Below, one piece after another: positions 1 through 8,913 of a stretch of DNA of 40,117 bases (position 1 is its first letter; every line of letters begins with the position of its first letter). The DNA lies in assembly GCA_003569245.1 (NCBI GenBank), contig BGOM01000017.1, positions 1 through 40,117 on the forward strand, given 5' to 3'. The notes below the pieces were generated by a model. That model saw nothing but the letters and a program-made list of their open reading frames with translations, was not told where the DNA came from and searched no databases. The DNA is from Opitutia bacterium. GTDB taxonomy: Bacteria > Verrucomicrobiota > Verrucomicrobiia > Opitutales > UBA953. The position numbers were made by a program, and so were the translations under genes.

Positions 1-3000
1 GTGAAGTAGGTGCTCTTCAGCAGCACCCCGCGCAGTTCCTCCGGCAGGTGGCTGCTGCGAGAATCTCGGGCTCCATGCTCTTGCCCCGCGAGTGCGCCAG
101 GCCGGTCGGGAGCGTTTTGGCATGCAGCGTCGGGATGAGCCCGGGCGTGGAATGCCACAGCGCATGGTCGGCCCCGCTGCCGTGGAACATCTGGCCTGGT
201 CATCCCAGGCCGTACCCCAGCAGTTCAGGCCCGCCGCGCTTTCGTTCAGGAACGAATCCAGCCGGAGGGTCCGCGGGTTGAAGCGCCAGACGCCGCTGCG
301 GTTGAGCTCCGCGAGGCCGTGGGGTGTCTCGACGTAGGACCAGATATGGTAGCCTTGGGTGAACCAGAGGCAACCATCCGGCCCCCAGCGCAGCGAGTTG
401 GCGTCCTGGTGCGTGTCGCCCGTGCCGAACCCGCTGAGGATTGTCGTGCGTCCGTCGGCTTTGCCGTCCGCGTCGCGGTCCGGCAGGTGCACGAGCTGGG
501 TGCTCTCGACGACGTAGAGTCCGCCGCCGGCTTCGACCGGGGCGAACTCGAAGCCGAGCGGCATCGTCAGACCCTCCGCGAACCGCCACGATTTGTCCGC
601 CTTTCCGTCGCCGTCGGCATCCTCGAGCACGAGGATGAAATCGCGGCCATGCTCGCCGGGTTGCAGCTGCGGGTAGGCCGGCGTGCACGCGACCCAGAGC
701 CGGCCGCGCTCGTCCCAGCGGATCTGCACCGGGCGGATCACGCCGAGGGATCGTCGGCGAAGAGGTTGACCTTGAAGCCGGGGCGCACTTTGAAACCCGC
801 GAGCTGCTCGGCCGGCGTCGGGGCCGGCGGGTCGGCGCGGGCGGGGAGCGCCGGGGGTGCGGGCGGGGATGGTTGGCCGGTCGCGAGCGCCCGGATGCCC
901 GCATCGGCGTGCGCCAATCGCGGTTGGTGCTGACGCAGCTCCTCCACGAAGCTCGGTGATTGGGCGCGCCCTTGGCGAACGGTTGGGTGGTGCGATCGCC
1001 GTAGGCGAAGGCCCAGTTCATGCAGCGCCAGGTATCGAACCACAGGCGGTTCTTTTCGACGATCGCCGCGCGCAAGCTCTCGCCGGGCTCGCCCGCGCCG
1101 GCACCAGCCGGTCCGCGAGGGCGGCGCCGACGAGGCGGGCGCCCGCCGCCGTGAAGTGGAGTCCATCCCGGTGAGCGTCTCACCTGCGGCCGTCTTGAGC
1201 CAAGCAGGTCGACGTAGAGGAAGCCGTGGCGGCGCGCGATCGCCTCGGCGGCCCCGGCGAAACGCACCAGCCGCGGGTTCAGTCCGGTGTTGTCGCGCAC
1301 CCGCGGGTCGCGCGGTTTCTCGAAGGGCGGCGGCCCGAGCACGATGATCCGCGGCGTCACCTGCGCGAACTCCATCAGCAATTTCTCGTAAGCCTCGGCG
1401 AACGCCTCCGGCGTCCGGGTCGGGTCCAGCGCCTCCACCTGACCGAACCAGGTGACCACGGTCGTCGCGCCCGCGCCCCGGAGGTTCTGCTCCCAGTCAC
1501 CCCACTCCATCATGCGGTTCTGCCGGAAGACGGTGTCGCCCTCCCAGCCGAGGTGGCGGAACTTCGGCGTCTGCGCCCCCAGCCGGGCGGTCAGCAGGCT
1601 CTCCAGCGCGCCGGTGTTCTGCTCGATGACCATGTTCTCCGCTCCCGTGAACACCACGACGTCCTCCGGGTCGGCGCGGAACCGTCCGTCCGCGAACGGA
1701 GTGGGGCGGGGGCGGGCCGCGATGCGGTCGTCATCCGCCCCAGCGGCCCGTCCGCTGTCGTCTCGGTGGCGGCTTCCGTCGAGTCCGGCAGGACCTCGAG
1801 CCGGAAATCCTTGAAGGCGGCGCGCCCGGTGCTGCCCGGCGACAACTCCAACGCGATCACGCCCCGGGTCCGGCGAGGACCTTTCTCCTCGTGGTCCTGC
1901 ATCGCGATCCCGTTCACCCAGGTCCGCAGGCGCCGACCCTCGGCCCGGATCCGGTACGTGTTCCAGTCGCCGGTCTTCGCCACACCGTTCAGTTTGGCTT
2001 TGTCAGGGTAGGAGATCAGGCCGCCTTGCGGCCCTTCCTTGTAGAGTCCACCGTCCAGCCCCGGCCCGATGTCGACCTGCCACCCGAGGATGCGCTTGCC
2101 TGGTTCCACCGCGCTGCGGAAGAAGAGGCCTGTCCCGACCCGGCCCAGCGTGCGCGCCTGGAAGGTCAGGTCGAAATTCTCCAGTTCGCGGTCGGTGCGC
2201 AGCCAGCTGTCGCGCGGCTGCGGCACGCCGTTGCTCACCAGGGCGCCGTCCTCGACGGTCCAGGAAGCGGCGGCTTCGCCGCCCCAGCCGGTCAGGTCGC
2301 GACCATTGAAGAGCGGGCCATCGATGGTCGGGGGGCGCGCGGCGGCCGGCGCCGTCGTGGTCGCGGCCGGCGAGTCCGGCAGTTTCTCGAGCACGATATC
2401 CTTGTAGCGGACCACCGCGAAAGCATTGCCATGGATCTGCACCGCGACCTGGCCGCTTAACGGGATCGCCGGATCGGTCTCGACGTAGTCGACGGTCTGG
2501 ACGCCGTTGAGCCAGATCCGGATGCGCGGGCCTTCGGCCCGGATGCGGTAGGTGTTCCACACGCCGGCGGGCTTGAGCGCCTGCGCCTTCGTCGCGGCGT
2601 CGGGTTGGGCGAGGAAACGGTTACGGCGGCTCTCGTCATAGAGGCCGCCGTCGTAGCCCGCCCCGAGGTCGGCCTGATAGCCGACCATCTCATGGTGCGA
2701 AGGCACGCGCCGGGAGCGCAGCTGGACGCCGCCGTTCACGAAGCCCTTGGTGCCCTCGACCTTCCAGCGCAGCGTCAGGTCGAAGTTCGCGAGCTCCTCG
2801 CGCCAGGCCAGGAACTCGTTGCGCGGCTGGTTGCGCTCCAGACTCCCCGCCTCGATGCAGCCGTCGACCACGCGCCAGGTCGTCGTGGTGTCGCCTTCCC
2901 AGCCGGTCAAGGTGCGTCCATCGAAGATGGGGGTCGGCTCAGCCCGGGCGGTCAAAGCGCAGAGCAGGGACAGGCAGACGGTGCGGAGCAGGGTAGGCAT
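1..3000 (-). pseudogene. DUF1080-DUF1080-SGNH hydrolase-PVC-type dehydrogenase protein, frameshifted and partial
   Basis: Large exported enzyme, probably for polysaccharide or glycoside breakdown in the envelope. The start at 3000 gives a clear signal peptide ending Ala-Arg-Ala. Two DUF1080 (3-keto-disaccharide hydrolase, laminin-G-like) domains follow, at about 2930-2400 and 2330-1800, each opening with an FNGR/FDGR-type LTGW motif. Next comes an SGNH/GDSL-like domain (about 1690-1100), then the start of a PVC-type membrane-bound dehydrogenase propeller (about 740-1). The C-terminus, where such proteins carry a CxxCH haem site, lies outside the window. The frame breaks near 1738-1741, 1197, 1168, 1097, 954, 742, 194 and 58. 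Every break is explained by one missing base, and protein similarity continues on both sides. Either this is a recent pseudogene or the consensus has lost bases. Domain names come from recognised motifs; no search was run. Confidence 0.7.
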
Positions 3001-3141
3001 GGGGCGGCCGGGGGTGACGGCGGAAAAGGGCTTAGTCCGGGCTCGGAACAGGGTCAACCGACCCCGCCGGCTGTGAATAAGTTCCGCGGGGCTTGCGGGA
3101 ATTTGCCAAGCGGGCCGAAAGCCTTTGGTTAGGGACATCCC

Positions 3142-3677
3142 ATGCGCACCCTCGCCCTGCTCGTCGCCTGCTTCCTCATGAACTCCGCCACCGCCGCCCC
3201 GATCTGCTCACCATCCCCGTGAAGGACATCGACGGTCAACCCACCTCGCTCGGTGCCCTGAAGGCCAAGGCCATCCTCGTCGTGAACGTCGCCAGCGCCT
3301 GCGGCTACACCCGCCAGTACGCGGGGCTGCAGGCCTTGCAGAAAGCCTACCAGGACAAGGGGCTCGTCGTCGCCGGCTTCCCCTGCAACGACTTCGGCGG
3401 GCAGGAGCCCGGCACCGAGACCGAGATCCGCAAGTTCTGCTCCACGCGCTTCAACGTGACGTTCCCGCTCTTCGCCAAGGTCTCCGTCCAAGGCGCCGCC
3501 GCGCACCCGCTCTTCGTCGCGCTCACCGGCAAGGAGGCCGGTCGCCCCGGTCCCGTCACCTGGAACTTCAACAAGTTCCTCATCTCGCGCGACGGCAAGC
3601 TGCTCGCCCGCTTCGAGTCCGGCGTCGAGCCCGACTCCGCCGAACTGAAGGCGGCGATCGAGCAGGCCTTGAAGTGA
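3142..3677 (+). pseudogene. Glutathione peroxidase family protein, one frameshift after the signal peptide
   Basis: Thiol peroxidase of the GPx family, reducing hydroperoxides, probably in the periplasm. All three family signatures are present: NVASACGY with the catalytic Cys, FPCNDFGGQEPG with the conserved Asn/Gln region, and WNFNKFLI with the catalytic Trp and Asn. The ATG at 3142 opens a signal peptide (MRTLALLVACFLM, ending around Ala-Thr-Ala-Ala), but the mature domain lies one frame away. Adding one C to the CCCC run at 3197-3200 joins the two. Without the shift, the mature frame is open from 3093, but that N-terminus does not look like a signal or a GPx start. The upstream gene is divergent, so this gene should have its own promoter in the 3001-3141 gap. 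The family call is firm; whether the frameshift is real is uncertain. Confidence 0.8.
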
Positions 3678-3692
3678 ACTTGGGGCGGTCGC

Positions 3693-4457
3693 TTAGGCTG
3701 ACCAGAGGAGCCGGAACACCAGGGCGAGCACGACCGCCAGGAAGACGCCGCGGATGAGTCCGGCGCCGTGCCTGAGCACGAGCCCGGACCCGAGGCGGGC
3801 CCCGATGAGCTGGCCGGCGATCATGGCCAGCGCGACCCACGGCGCGACCTGGCCATGGACCGCGAAGACGAGGAGCGAGCCGAGGTTGCTCGCGAGATTC
3901 ACGACCTTGGTGAAGGCGTTGGCCCGCGTGAGTTCCTGCCCGAGCAAGGTCACGAGGCCGAGGATCCAGAAGGCCCCGGTGCCCGGGCCGAAGAAGCCGT
4001 CGTAGAAACCGAGCGAAAGCCCGAAGGTCCAGCCGAAGAGGGTGGCGTCGACCCGCGCCTTCGTCGCCTGCGCACCCAGCCGCGGGCTCAGGGCCACGTA
4101 GATCACGACGGCGAGCAGCATCCATGGGATGATCCGTCGGAGCGCGTCGTTCCCGATCAGGGTGAGCGTCCACGCTCCGGCCATCGAGCCGAGGAACGCG
4201 AGCGCGGCGGCCAGGCGGACCTCCGTCCAGCCGACCAGCCCGGCGCGGGCGTAGCGGGTCACGGCGATGATCGTGCCGCAGGAGCTCTGCGCTTTGTTGG
4301 TGCCGAGCGCGAGCTGCGGCGGCAGGCCGACCCCCAGGAGCGTCGGCACGGTGATCAGCCCGCCCCCGCCTGCGATGGCGTCGATGAAGCCGCCCGACAG
4401 CCCCGCCGCGAACAGCAGGGCGTAGTGGACGGCGGTGAGCTCCATCCGGATGGGCAT
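3693..4457 (-). CDS. TauE/SafE-family (TSUP) membrane permease
   Basis: Polytopic inner-membrane protein of the TSUP superfamily, whose members export sulfite, sulfoacetate or other organosulfur anions. The substrate cannot be read from sequence. The N-terminal hydrophobic helix carries the family motif GGFIDAIAGGGGLITVPTLL, followed by LALGTNKAQSS, both hallmarks of the first TSUP repeat. The second half repeats the pattern with GFYDGFFGPGTG. About seven to eight hydrophobic segments fill the roughly 254 residues. I chose the ATG at 4457; an ATG at 4445 (MELTAVHY) is equally plausible, and neither has a strong Shine-Dalgarno. The open frame reaches back to 4532, into the start of the divergent gene, but those residues look non-coding. 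It is convergent with the glutathione peroxidase gene, 15 bases away. Confidence 0.88.
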   Translation of the reverse strand: MPIRMELTAVHYALLFAAGLSGGFIDAIAGGGGLITVPTLLGVGLPPQLALGTNKAQSSCGTIIAVTRYARAGLVGWTEVRLAAALAFLGSMAGAWTLTLIGNDALRRIIPWMLLAVVIYVALSPRLGAQATKARVDATLFGWTFGLSLGFYDGFFGPGTGAFWILGLVTLLGQELTRANAFTKVVNLASNLGSLLVFAVHGQVAPWVALAMIAGQLIGARLGSGLVLRHGAGLIRGVFLAVVLALVFRLLWSA

Positions 4458-4530
4458 AGCCGGGCGAGGCGAGGGGTCAACGCCCCGTGTTTCGGCTTTG
4501 CTCCCGGCGGGGTCCGCGTAGAGTCGGCGC

Positions 4531-4917
4531 ATGTCCCAGGAGCTTGCCCCCGACCGTGAGGTCCGCTCCGGCTTCCTGCTCGGACTGGGCTGCGTCGTCG
4601 CCTTGGTGGTCGGCGCCTTGGCTTTCTTCGGTCGGACGCATCCGTCCGCCGCCGGTCCCGGTCAAGCCGCCCGGGCGACTGACGCCAGGACGGTCCGGAC
4701 GAAGGCCGGCCATCCGGTGCGGAGTTCGGCGAAGATCCGGTTGGACGAAGCCGGCAATGTCCTGCCGGACGCGCCGGAGCTAGGGCCACGGTTTCTGGAG
4801 GACTGGGAGGAAGCGAAGCAGGACGAGTTTCTCGCCTGGGTCAAGGAGTCGGGGTTTGCCGATGAGTCCCGTCTCTTCGGTGTCAGCAAAGCGGCGGAGG
4901 ACGTCTTGAGACGATGA
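4531..4917 (+). CDS. Small single-pass membrane protein of unknown function
   Basis: A 128-residue protein that I do not recognise. After a short polar N-terminus with charged residues it has one transmembrane helix at about residues 13-34 (GFLLGLGCVVALVVGALAFF), then a Pro/Ala/Gly-rich linker to about residue 60. A charged, helix-prone C-terminal domain rich in Trp, Asp, Glu and Lys follows. This suggests an N-terminal anchor with a soluble tail, most likely periplasmic. Its stop codon overlaps the start of the next small gene (ATGA at 4914-4917), so the two are probably translationally coupled and may act together. It is divergent from the TSUP permease, with about 73 bases between starts for two promoters. 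Confidence 0.7.
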   Translation: MSQELAPDREVRSGFLLGLGCVVALVVGALAFFGRTHPSAAGPGQAARATDARTVRTKAGHPVRSSAKIRLDEAGNVLPDAPELGPRFLEDWEEAKQDEFLAWVKESGFADESRLFGVSKAAEDVLRR

Positions 4918-5081
4918 TCAAGGAGCCCCGCTGGGCCCGATCCGAGCAGGAGCTCGAGACCTTGAAGCAATCCTGGCCCGCGGCCAATCAGGAGGAACGC
5001 CGGCTCATCCGCGAGCGTTACGAGGGCCTCCATGGTCAGCTGTTCGACGAGGCCCGCCGCCGCCTGGCCGCCTTGCGCTGA
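4914..5081 (+). CDS. Very small charged protein coupled to the upstream membrane protein
   Basis: A 55-codon open frame beginning at the ATG in the ATGA overlap with the preceding gene and ending in TGA at 5081, twelve bases before the next gene. The predicted protein is almost entirely charged and helix-forming, with many Glu and Arg, several Leu and two Trp. It could form one amphipathic helix or a short coiled coil. There is no signal peptide or membrane segment. The coding case rests on the tight overlap, on G/C-rich third positions like those of neighbours, and on its exact fit between two genes. The function is unknown; a cytoplasmic partner of the membrane protein is a guess from position. 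Confidence 0.55.
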   Translation: MIKEPRWARSEQELETLKQSWPAANQEERRLIRERYEGLHGQLFDEARRRLAALR

Positions 5082-5092
5082 AAGCGGTTCCG

Positions 5093-6730
5093 ATGACCTT
5101 CGCCGTTTATTCCCGTCGCAAGTTCCTCCGCCGTTCCGCCTTGCTCGGCGCCGGTGTCTGCGCCGTGCGGCTGCCCGCCGCCGAGGTTGACGAGGCCTTC
5201 GACGTCTGCGTCTACGTCGGCAACGCCAGCGGCGTGATGGCGGCCTGCGCGGCCGCGAAGGAGGGCGCCAAGGTCGTCGTGGTCGAGCCGAGCCGATGGC
5301 TGGGCGGCATGACCGGCGGCGGCCTGATGCATGTCGATTGGGGTCGCGAGGAGGCCGTCAGCGGCTCCACCCGCCCGATCCTCAAGCAGGGTTTCGAGGA
5401 TCCGCAGTACCGCGCGACGTTCGTGAAGATGCTGGCCGACGCGGGGATCCCCGTGATCTACGACCACCGCGTCGGCGCCGTCGACAAGGTCGATGGCCGG
5501 ATTCGGACCATCACGCTGGCCCGCGCGCCGTTCGACGCGACCGGCTGTCCGCCGGCCCAGGCGACGCCGGGGGCGGCCCGCGTCATCCGCGCTCAGGTCT
5601 TCATCGATTGCTCCTACGAAGGCGACCTCATGGCGCGGGCGGGCGTCACCTACGCCTATGGTCGCGAGGCGAAGTCGGCTTACGGCGAGTCGCTCGCGGG
5701 CGCGCAGCCGCCTATGTCGGTCTACGCCATCGACCCGTACGTGAAGCCGGGCGACCCGGCTAGCGGACTGCTGCCGCTGTTGCAGTCGATGCCGGTCGCC
5801 CCCGTGGGCGCAGCGGACCAGCTCACGATGGGCTATGGCTTCCGTTGGAAATTCACGTTCAAGGGCGACGGGTTACCCATCGAACCGCCGGACGACTACG
5901 ATCCGCGGCAGTTCGAGCTCTACCGCCGCGCTTTCCGGCAGGGCGTGGACATCCTTTCCGGACGCGTGATGCGCGGCAAGGTCGACGGGTGGGAGCCAAG
6001 CGGTGGTCGCGTCTTCTCCGGCGGCGCCGGCAACCTCGCCCGCGCCTTGTTCGCGCCCACGAACTATGGGAGCAACGCCGGTTACCCGGACGGGGACTAC
6101 GCCACGCGCGCCCGTATCTGGAAATCGCAGCAGGATTTCGTGCGCGGGATGACGCACTTCCTGCGGACGGATCCCTCCGTCCCCGCTAAGCAACGGGAGC
6201 TCGCGCGCTCCGTCGGTCTAGCCAAGGGTATCTTCGACGAGACCCGCGGCTACCCGCACCAGCTCTACGTCCGCGAGGCCCGGCGCATGGTCTCGGATTA
6301 CGTCATCACGCAGCAGGACCTGGAAGGGAAGGGCACGCCCGAGGATTCGGTCGGCCTGGCCTCGTACGGGGTCGACGAGTGGCCTTACGCCACCGTCGCG
6401 CTCGGCGGCAAGGTCGCCCTGATGGGTGGCTATTATTCCATGCTCTACCTCGAGGAGCGGAATCGCGGCATCTACCGGATCCCGTACCGCGCGATCCGTC
6501 CGAAGCAGGAGCAGTGCGCCAATTTGCTCGTTCCGGTCTGCGTCTCGGCCAGCCACATCGCGATGACCTCGCTCCGCATGGAGCCGGTCTGGATGATCTT
6601 AGGCGAAAGCGCCGGGGTGGCCGCGGCGATGGCCGCGCGCGGCGGGATCGCCGTCCAGGAGGTCCCTTACGCCGTCCTGCGTGCGAAGTTGCGGGCCCTG
6701 CACCAGAAGCTCGAGATCCCGAGCAAGTAG
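5093..6730 (+). CDS. Tat-exported FAD-dependent oxidoreductase (FAD_oxidored family)
   Basis: A 545-residue flavoprotein of the FAD-dependent oxidoreductase family often found near polysaccharide-degradation genes in Verrucomicrobiota and Planctomycetota. The substrate is unknown. The N-terminus has a twin-arginine signal (SRRKFLRR, residues 7-14) followed by a hydrophobic stretch to about residue 30, so it is exported folded with its cofactor. The Rossmann FAD-binding segment is at about residues 37-75 (YVGNASGVMAA, then the acidic strand end VVVEPS and WLGGMTGGG). A second family block is FIDCSYEGDLMARAGV. The C-terminal FAD-binding part is near LGESAGVAAAMAA. The second glycine of the usual GxGxxG is Ala here (G-N-A-S-G). 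It follows the two small unknown genes by 11 bases and may share their transcript. A CCGCGG inverted repeat lies directly after the stop. Confidence 0.88.
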   Translation: MTFAVYSRRKFLRRSALLGAGVCAVRLPAAEVDEAFDVCVYVGNASGVMAACAAAKEGAKVVVVEPSRWLGGMTGGGLMHVDWGREEAVSGSTRPILKQGFEDPQYRATFVKMLADAGIPVIYDHRVGAVDKVDGRIRTITLARAPFDATGCPPAQATPGAARVIRAQVFIDCSYEGDLMARAGVTYAYGREAKSAYGESLAGAQPPMSVYAIDPYVKPGDPASGLLPLLQSMPVAPVGAADQLTMGYGFRWKFTFKGDGLPIEPPDDYDPRQFELYRRAFRQGVDILSGRVMRGKVDGWEPSGGRVFSGGAGNLARALFAPTNYGSNAGYPDGDYATRARIWKSQQDFVRGMTHFLRTDPSVPAKQRELARSVGLAKGIFDETRGYPHQLYVREARRMVSDYVITQQDLEGKGTPEDSVGLASYGVDEWPYATVALGGKVALMGGYYSMLYLEERNRGIYRIPYRAIRPKQEQCANLLVPVCVSASHIAMTSLRMEPVWMILGESAGVAAAMAARGGIAVQEVPYAVLRAKLRALHQKLEIPSK

Positions 6731-6745
6731 CCGCGGCTGCCGCGG
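6731..6745 (+). terminator. GC-rich inverted repeat after the FAD oxidoreductase gene
   Basis: CCGCGG, three loop bases, CCGCGG begins at the first base after the TAG stop. There is no proper T-run, only CACCTTTCG, so it is a weak intrinsic terminator at best. It may instead be a 3'-end stabilising hairpin. Confidence 0.3.
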
Positions 6746-6805
6746 CACCTTTCGCCACGGTCCGGTGACAGTCGTGCGACCGCTTCGGCCCGGGGGCGTC
6801 CGCCA

Positions 6806-6832
6806 TTGACAGCGTGGGTTGAACGCTAACTT
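6806..6832 (+). promoter_or_regulatory. Possible sigma-70-type promoter for the SulP gene
   Basis: A consensus -35 hexamer TTGACA (6806-6811) is followed after 15 bases by TAACTT (6827-6832). The spacing is shorter than the usual 17. Transcription would begin near 6839, downstream of the ATG at 6835, which favours the ATG at 6847 as the SulP start and a very short leader. This is a motif reading only. Confidence 0.35.
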
Positions 6833-6846
6833 TGATGCACGCCCCT

Positions 6847-8304
6847 ATGGACCTTCGCCGCGATCTGCCCGCCTCCCTTGTGGTCTTCCTGGTCGCCGTC
6901 CCGCTGTCGCTGGGTATCGCCCTCGCTTCCGGGGCTCCCGTGATCGCTGGACTCATCGGCGCGGCGGCCGGCGGTATCGTCACCGGCCTGCTGGCCGGCT
7001 CCCCGTTGCAGGTCTCCGGTCCGGCGGCCGGGTTGACCGTGGTCGTCTTCGGGTTGGTGCAACAACTCGGTTGGGAGGTCATGTGCCTCGCCACGGCCTG
7101 CGCCGGCGGCGTCCAGTTGCTGCTGGGTTTCCTCAAGGTCGCCCGCGGGGCCCTGGTGATCGCGCCTTCCGTCGTCCATGGCATGCTGGCGGGCATCGGC
7201 ATTTCCATCGCCCTGGCCCAGGCCCACGTGCTCCTGGGCGGATCCCCGGCCAGCTCCCCGCTGGCCAACCTGATGGCGTTGCCGGGCCGTTTGGGCGCGC
7301 TGAACCTGGACGCCACCATCCTCGGCGTGCTGACCATCGCCGTGCTCGTCGTCTGGAAGCTCCTTCCCTGGCCCGCCGTGCGCGCCATCCCTGGCCCATT
7401 GGTCGCCGTGGTCGCCGGCACCGCGGTCTCGCTCGTGGCGAAGATGGACGTCAAGCGTGTCGACCTGCCGGAGACCCTGGCCTTCACCCAACTGAAGCTG
7501 CCGGCCGAATGGGGCGTCTTCGTCGTCGCGGTCCTCACCCTGGCCGTGATCGCCAGCATCGAGTCGCTCCTCTGCGCCGTGGCCACCGACAAGCTGCACA
7601 GCGGGCCGCGGTCCGACCTCGACAAGGAGCTGACTGCCCAAGGCGCCGGTAATCTCGTCTCCGGCCTGCTCGGCGGCCTGCCGATCACCGGTGTCATCGT
7701 GCGAACCTCTGCGAATGTCGCCGCCGGCGGGGCCTCCCGTTGGTCGGCCGTCTTCCATGGCGTCTGGATCCTGCTCTGCGTGCTTTTCCTGGGCGCCCTG
7801 ATCGAGAGCATCCCGCTGGCGGTGCTGGCCGGTCTCCTCGTCCACGTCGGCATCAACCTCGTCAACCTCCACCACATCCGCGAGCTGACCGTCCACCATG
7901 AGGTCCGCATCTACTGGGTCACCGTCGCGGGCGTCACGTGCGTCAACCTTCTGGCCGGCGTGGGCCTCGGCGTGGCCGTCTCCGTCTTCTACGCCATCCG
8001 CCGGCTTTCGAGCGTCAAGGTCGAGAAGCGCCAGGAGGGCGACGTCTGGAAGGTGGCCATTCGCGGCACGCTCACCTTCGCCTGCGTACCCAAACTCAAC
8101 CTCGAGCTCTCCGCGCTTCCGGCCGGCGCCGCCGTCGACGTCGATCTCGACGTCGATTACATCGACCACGCCGCCTTCGAGTCGCTGCACAGCTGGCGGC
8201 TCAATCATGAGAAGACCGGCGGCAAGGTCCGGGTCGAGGAGTCGCAGGAGGAGTGGTACAAGCCCGCGGCCGAAGGTCGTCCGCGTCCCGGCCGCCCGGC
8301 CTGA
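6847..8304 (+). CDS. SulP-family anion transporter with C-terminal STAS domain
   Basis: Inner-membrane SulP/SLC26-type transporter of about 485 residues, moving sulfate, bicarbonate or another anion. Bacterial members with this N-terminus (DLRRDLPASLVVFLVAVPLS, then GIALASGAPVIAGLI) are often bicarbonate carriers, but the substrate is not settled here. The hallmark segment SGPAAGLTVVVFG lies about 60 residues in. Many hydrophobic helices span to about residue 385, with the conserved block AVIASIESLL followed by DKELTAQGAGN and GLLGGLPITGVIVRTSANV. A short STAS domain follows (about residues 395-465). I chose the ATG at 6847 because the likely promoter lies just upstream; the ATG at 6835 and a TTG at 6832 are alternatives. 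No carbonic anhydrase gene is adjacent. It faces the lipoprotein gene, with a terminator between them. Confidence 0.9.
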   Translation: MDLRRDLPASLVVFLVAVPLSLGIALASGAPVIAGLIGAAAGGIVTGLLAGSPLQVSGPAAGLTVVVFGLVQQLGWEVMCLATACAGGVQLLLGFLKVARGALVIAPSVVHGMLAGIGISIALAQAHVLLGGSPASSPLANLMALPGRLGALNLDATILGVLTIAVLVVWKLLPWPAVRAIPGPLVAVVAGTAVSLVAKMDVKRVDLPETLAFTQLKLPAEWGVFVVAVLTLAVIASIESLLCAVATDKLHSGPRSDLDKELTAQGAGNLVSGLLGGLPITGVIVRTSANVAAGGASRWSAVFHGVWILLCVLFLGALIESIPLAVLAGLLVHVGINLVNLHHIRELTVHHEVRIYWVTVAGVTCVNLLAGVGLGVAVSVFYAIRRLSSVKVEKRQEGDVWKVAIRGTLTFACVPKLNLELSALPAGAAVDVDLDVDYIDHAAFESLHSWRLNHEKTGGKVRVEESQEEWYKPAAEGRPRPGRPA

Positions 8305-8326
8305 GGGCCTGGCGGCGCGTGCCGGC

Positions 8327-8365
8327 AAAGAAAAGGCGGAGTCCGGTCCTGGCCGGCTCCGCCTT
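8327..8365 (-). terminator. Intrinsic terminator of the repeat-bearing lipoprotein gene
   Basis: On the minus strand, AAGGCGGAG-CCGG pairs with CCGGACTCCGCCTT, with one bulged base, followed by TTTTCTTT. This is a strong GC-rich stem with a T-tract placed 20 bases beyond the lipoprotein stop. The hairpin may also serve SulP from the other strand, but there it lacks a T-run. Confidence 0.7.
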
Positions 8366-8385
8366 GCGGGCGCCGGTTTCCCGGC

Positions 8386-8913
8386 TTAGTCGCCGAGGGC
8401 GGCGAGGGCCTCTTTGAGCAGTTTTTCCGCCGACGTCGAGGTCACGTCGGTCGCGGTGACTTCCAGGATGATACCGCGCTCACCGATCGGGTGGTCATAG
8501 GCGACGCCGTTCTTGCCCCCGGCATGCCGGCGCTCCGTCCGGCTCAGGCCGGCCCCGGCGCGGTTCTCGGCCACGGTGAGCGTCAGCCGGCGTTCGTCGA
8601 TCCGGTGGTCGTAGGCGACGCCGTTCTTGCCTCCGGTATGCCGGCGTTCCGCCGAGGTCTGCGCTTCGCTCGACAGCGTGACGACCAGCTTGGCGGTATC
8701 CGCCGCGGCGGGGGTCAGGCCGGCCTGCCGCAGGCGTTCCCGGAGTCCGCGCACGTCGTTTTCACCGAGACCGGCGCGACCGGCATCCAGGTGATAGGTC
8801 GCGCCCTGCTTGGCGAGCTCGCGCAGGCTGCCGCGGCTCTGGACGACCGGGTGCGTGGCGCAGCCGGTCGAGGCGAGGAGGGTGAGGAGGGTCAGGAGGA
8901 GGGTGTCTTTCAT
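8386..8913 (-). CDS. Predicted lipoprotein with two GGKNGVAYDH repeats
   Basis: A 175-residue exported protein that I cannot assign to a family. The ATG at 8913 opens a signal sequence (MKDTLLLTLLTLLAS) ending in a lipobox-like Ser-Thr-Gly-Cys, so it is probably a lipoprotein; the ATG at 8940 would add nine polar residues before the signal. A central part looks like a small alpha/beta domain that ends in a strand (LVVTLSSEAQ). Two 38-residue repeats follow, each reading ERRHxGGKNGVAYDHxI and ending in a beta-strand-like LTLTV or IILEV. The DNA repeats are 47 bases with four differences (8491-8537 and 8605-8651), so the duplication is recent or conserved. It ends in a Lys/Ala-rich helix. Function unknown; the His and Asp of each repeat could bind metal, but that is a guess. 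Confidence 0.75.
   Translation of the reverse strand: MKDTLLLTLLTLLASTGCATHPVVQSRGSLRELAKQGATYHLDAGRAGLGENDVRGLRERLRQAGLTPAAADTAKLVVTLSSEAQTSAERRHTGGKNGVAYDHRIDERRLTLTVAENRAGAGLSRTERRHAGGKNGVAYDHPIGERGIILEVTATDVTSTSAEKLLKEALAALGD
8491..8651 (-). repeat. Two 47-base direct repeats inside the lipoprotein gene
   Basis: Copies at 8491-8537 and 8605-8651 are 114 bases (38 codons) apart, in the same frame and orientation, with four mismatches. Weaker similarity extends on both sides, so the full duplicated unit is probably 114 bases. Confidence 0.85.

Noticed and set aside
3093..3141. Upstream extension of the glutathione peroxidase frame to 3093
   Set aside because: The added residues are not signal-like, while a good signal peptide starts at 3142 in the neighbouring frame; a frameshift explains both.
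6306..7910. Minus-strand open frames under the FAD oxidoreductase and SulP genes
   Set aside because: Ser/Arg/Pro-rich and low in complexity, opposite clear conserved proteins.
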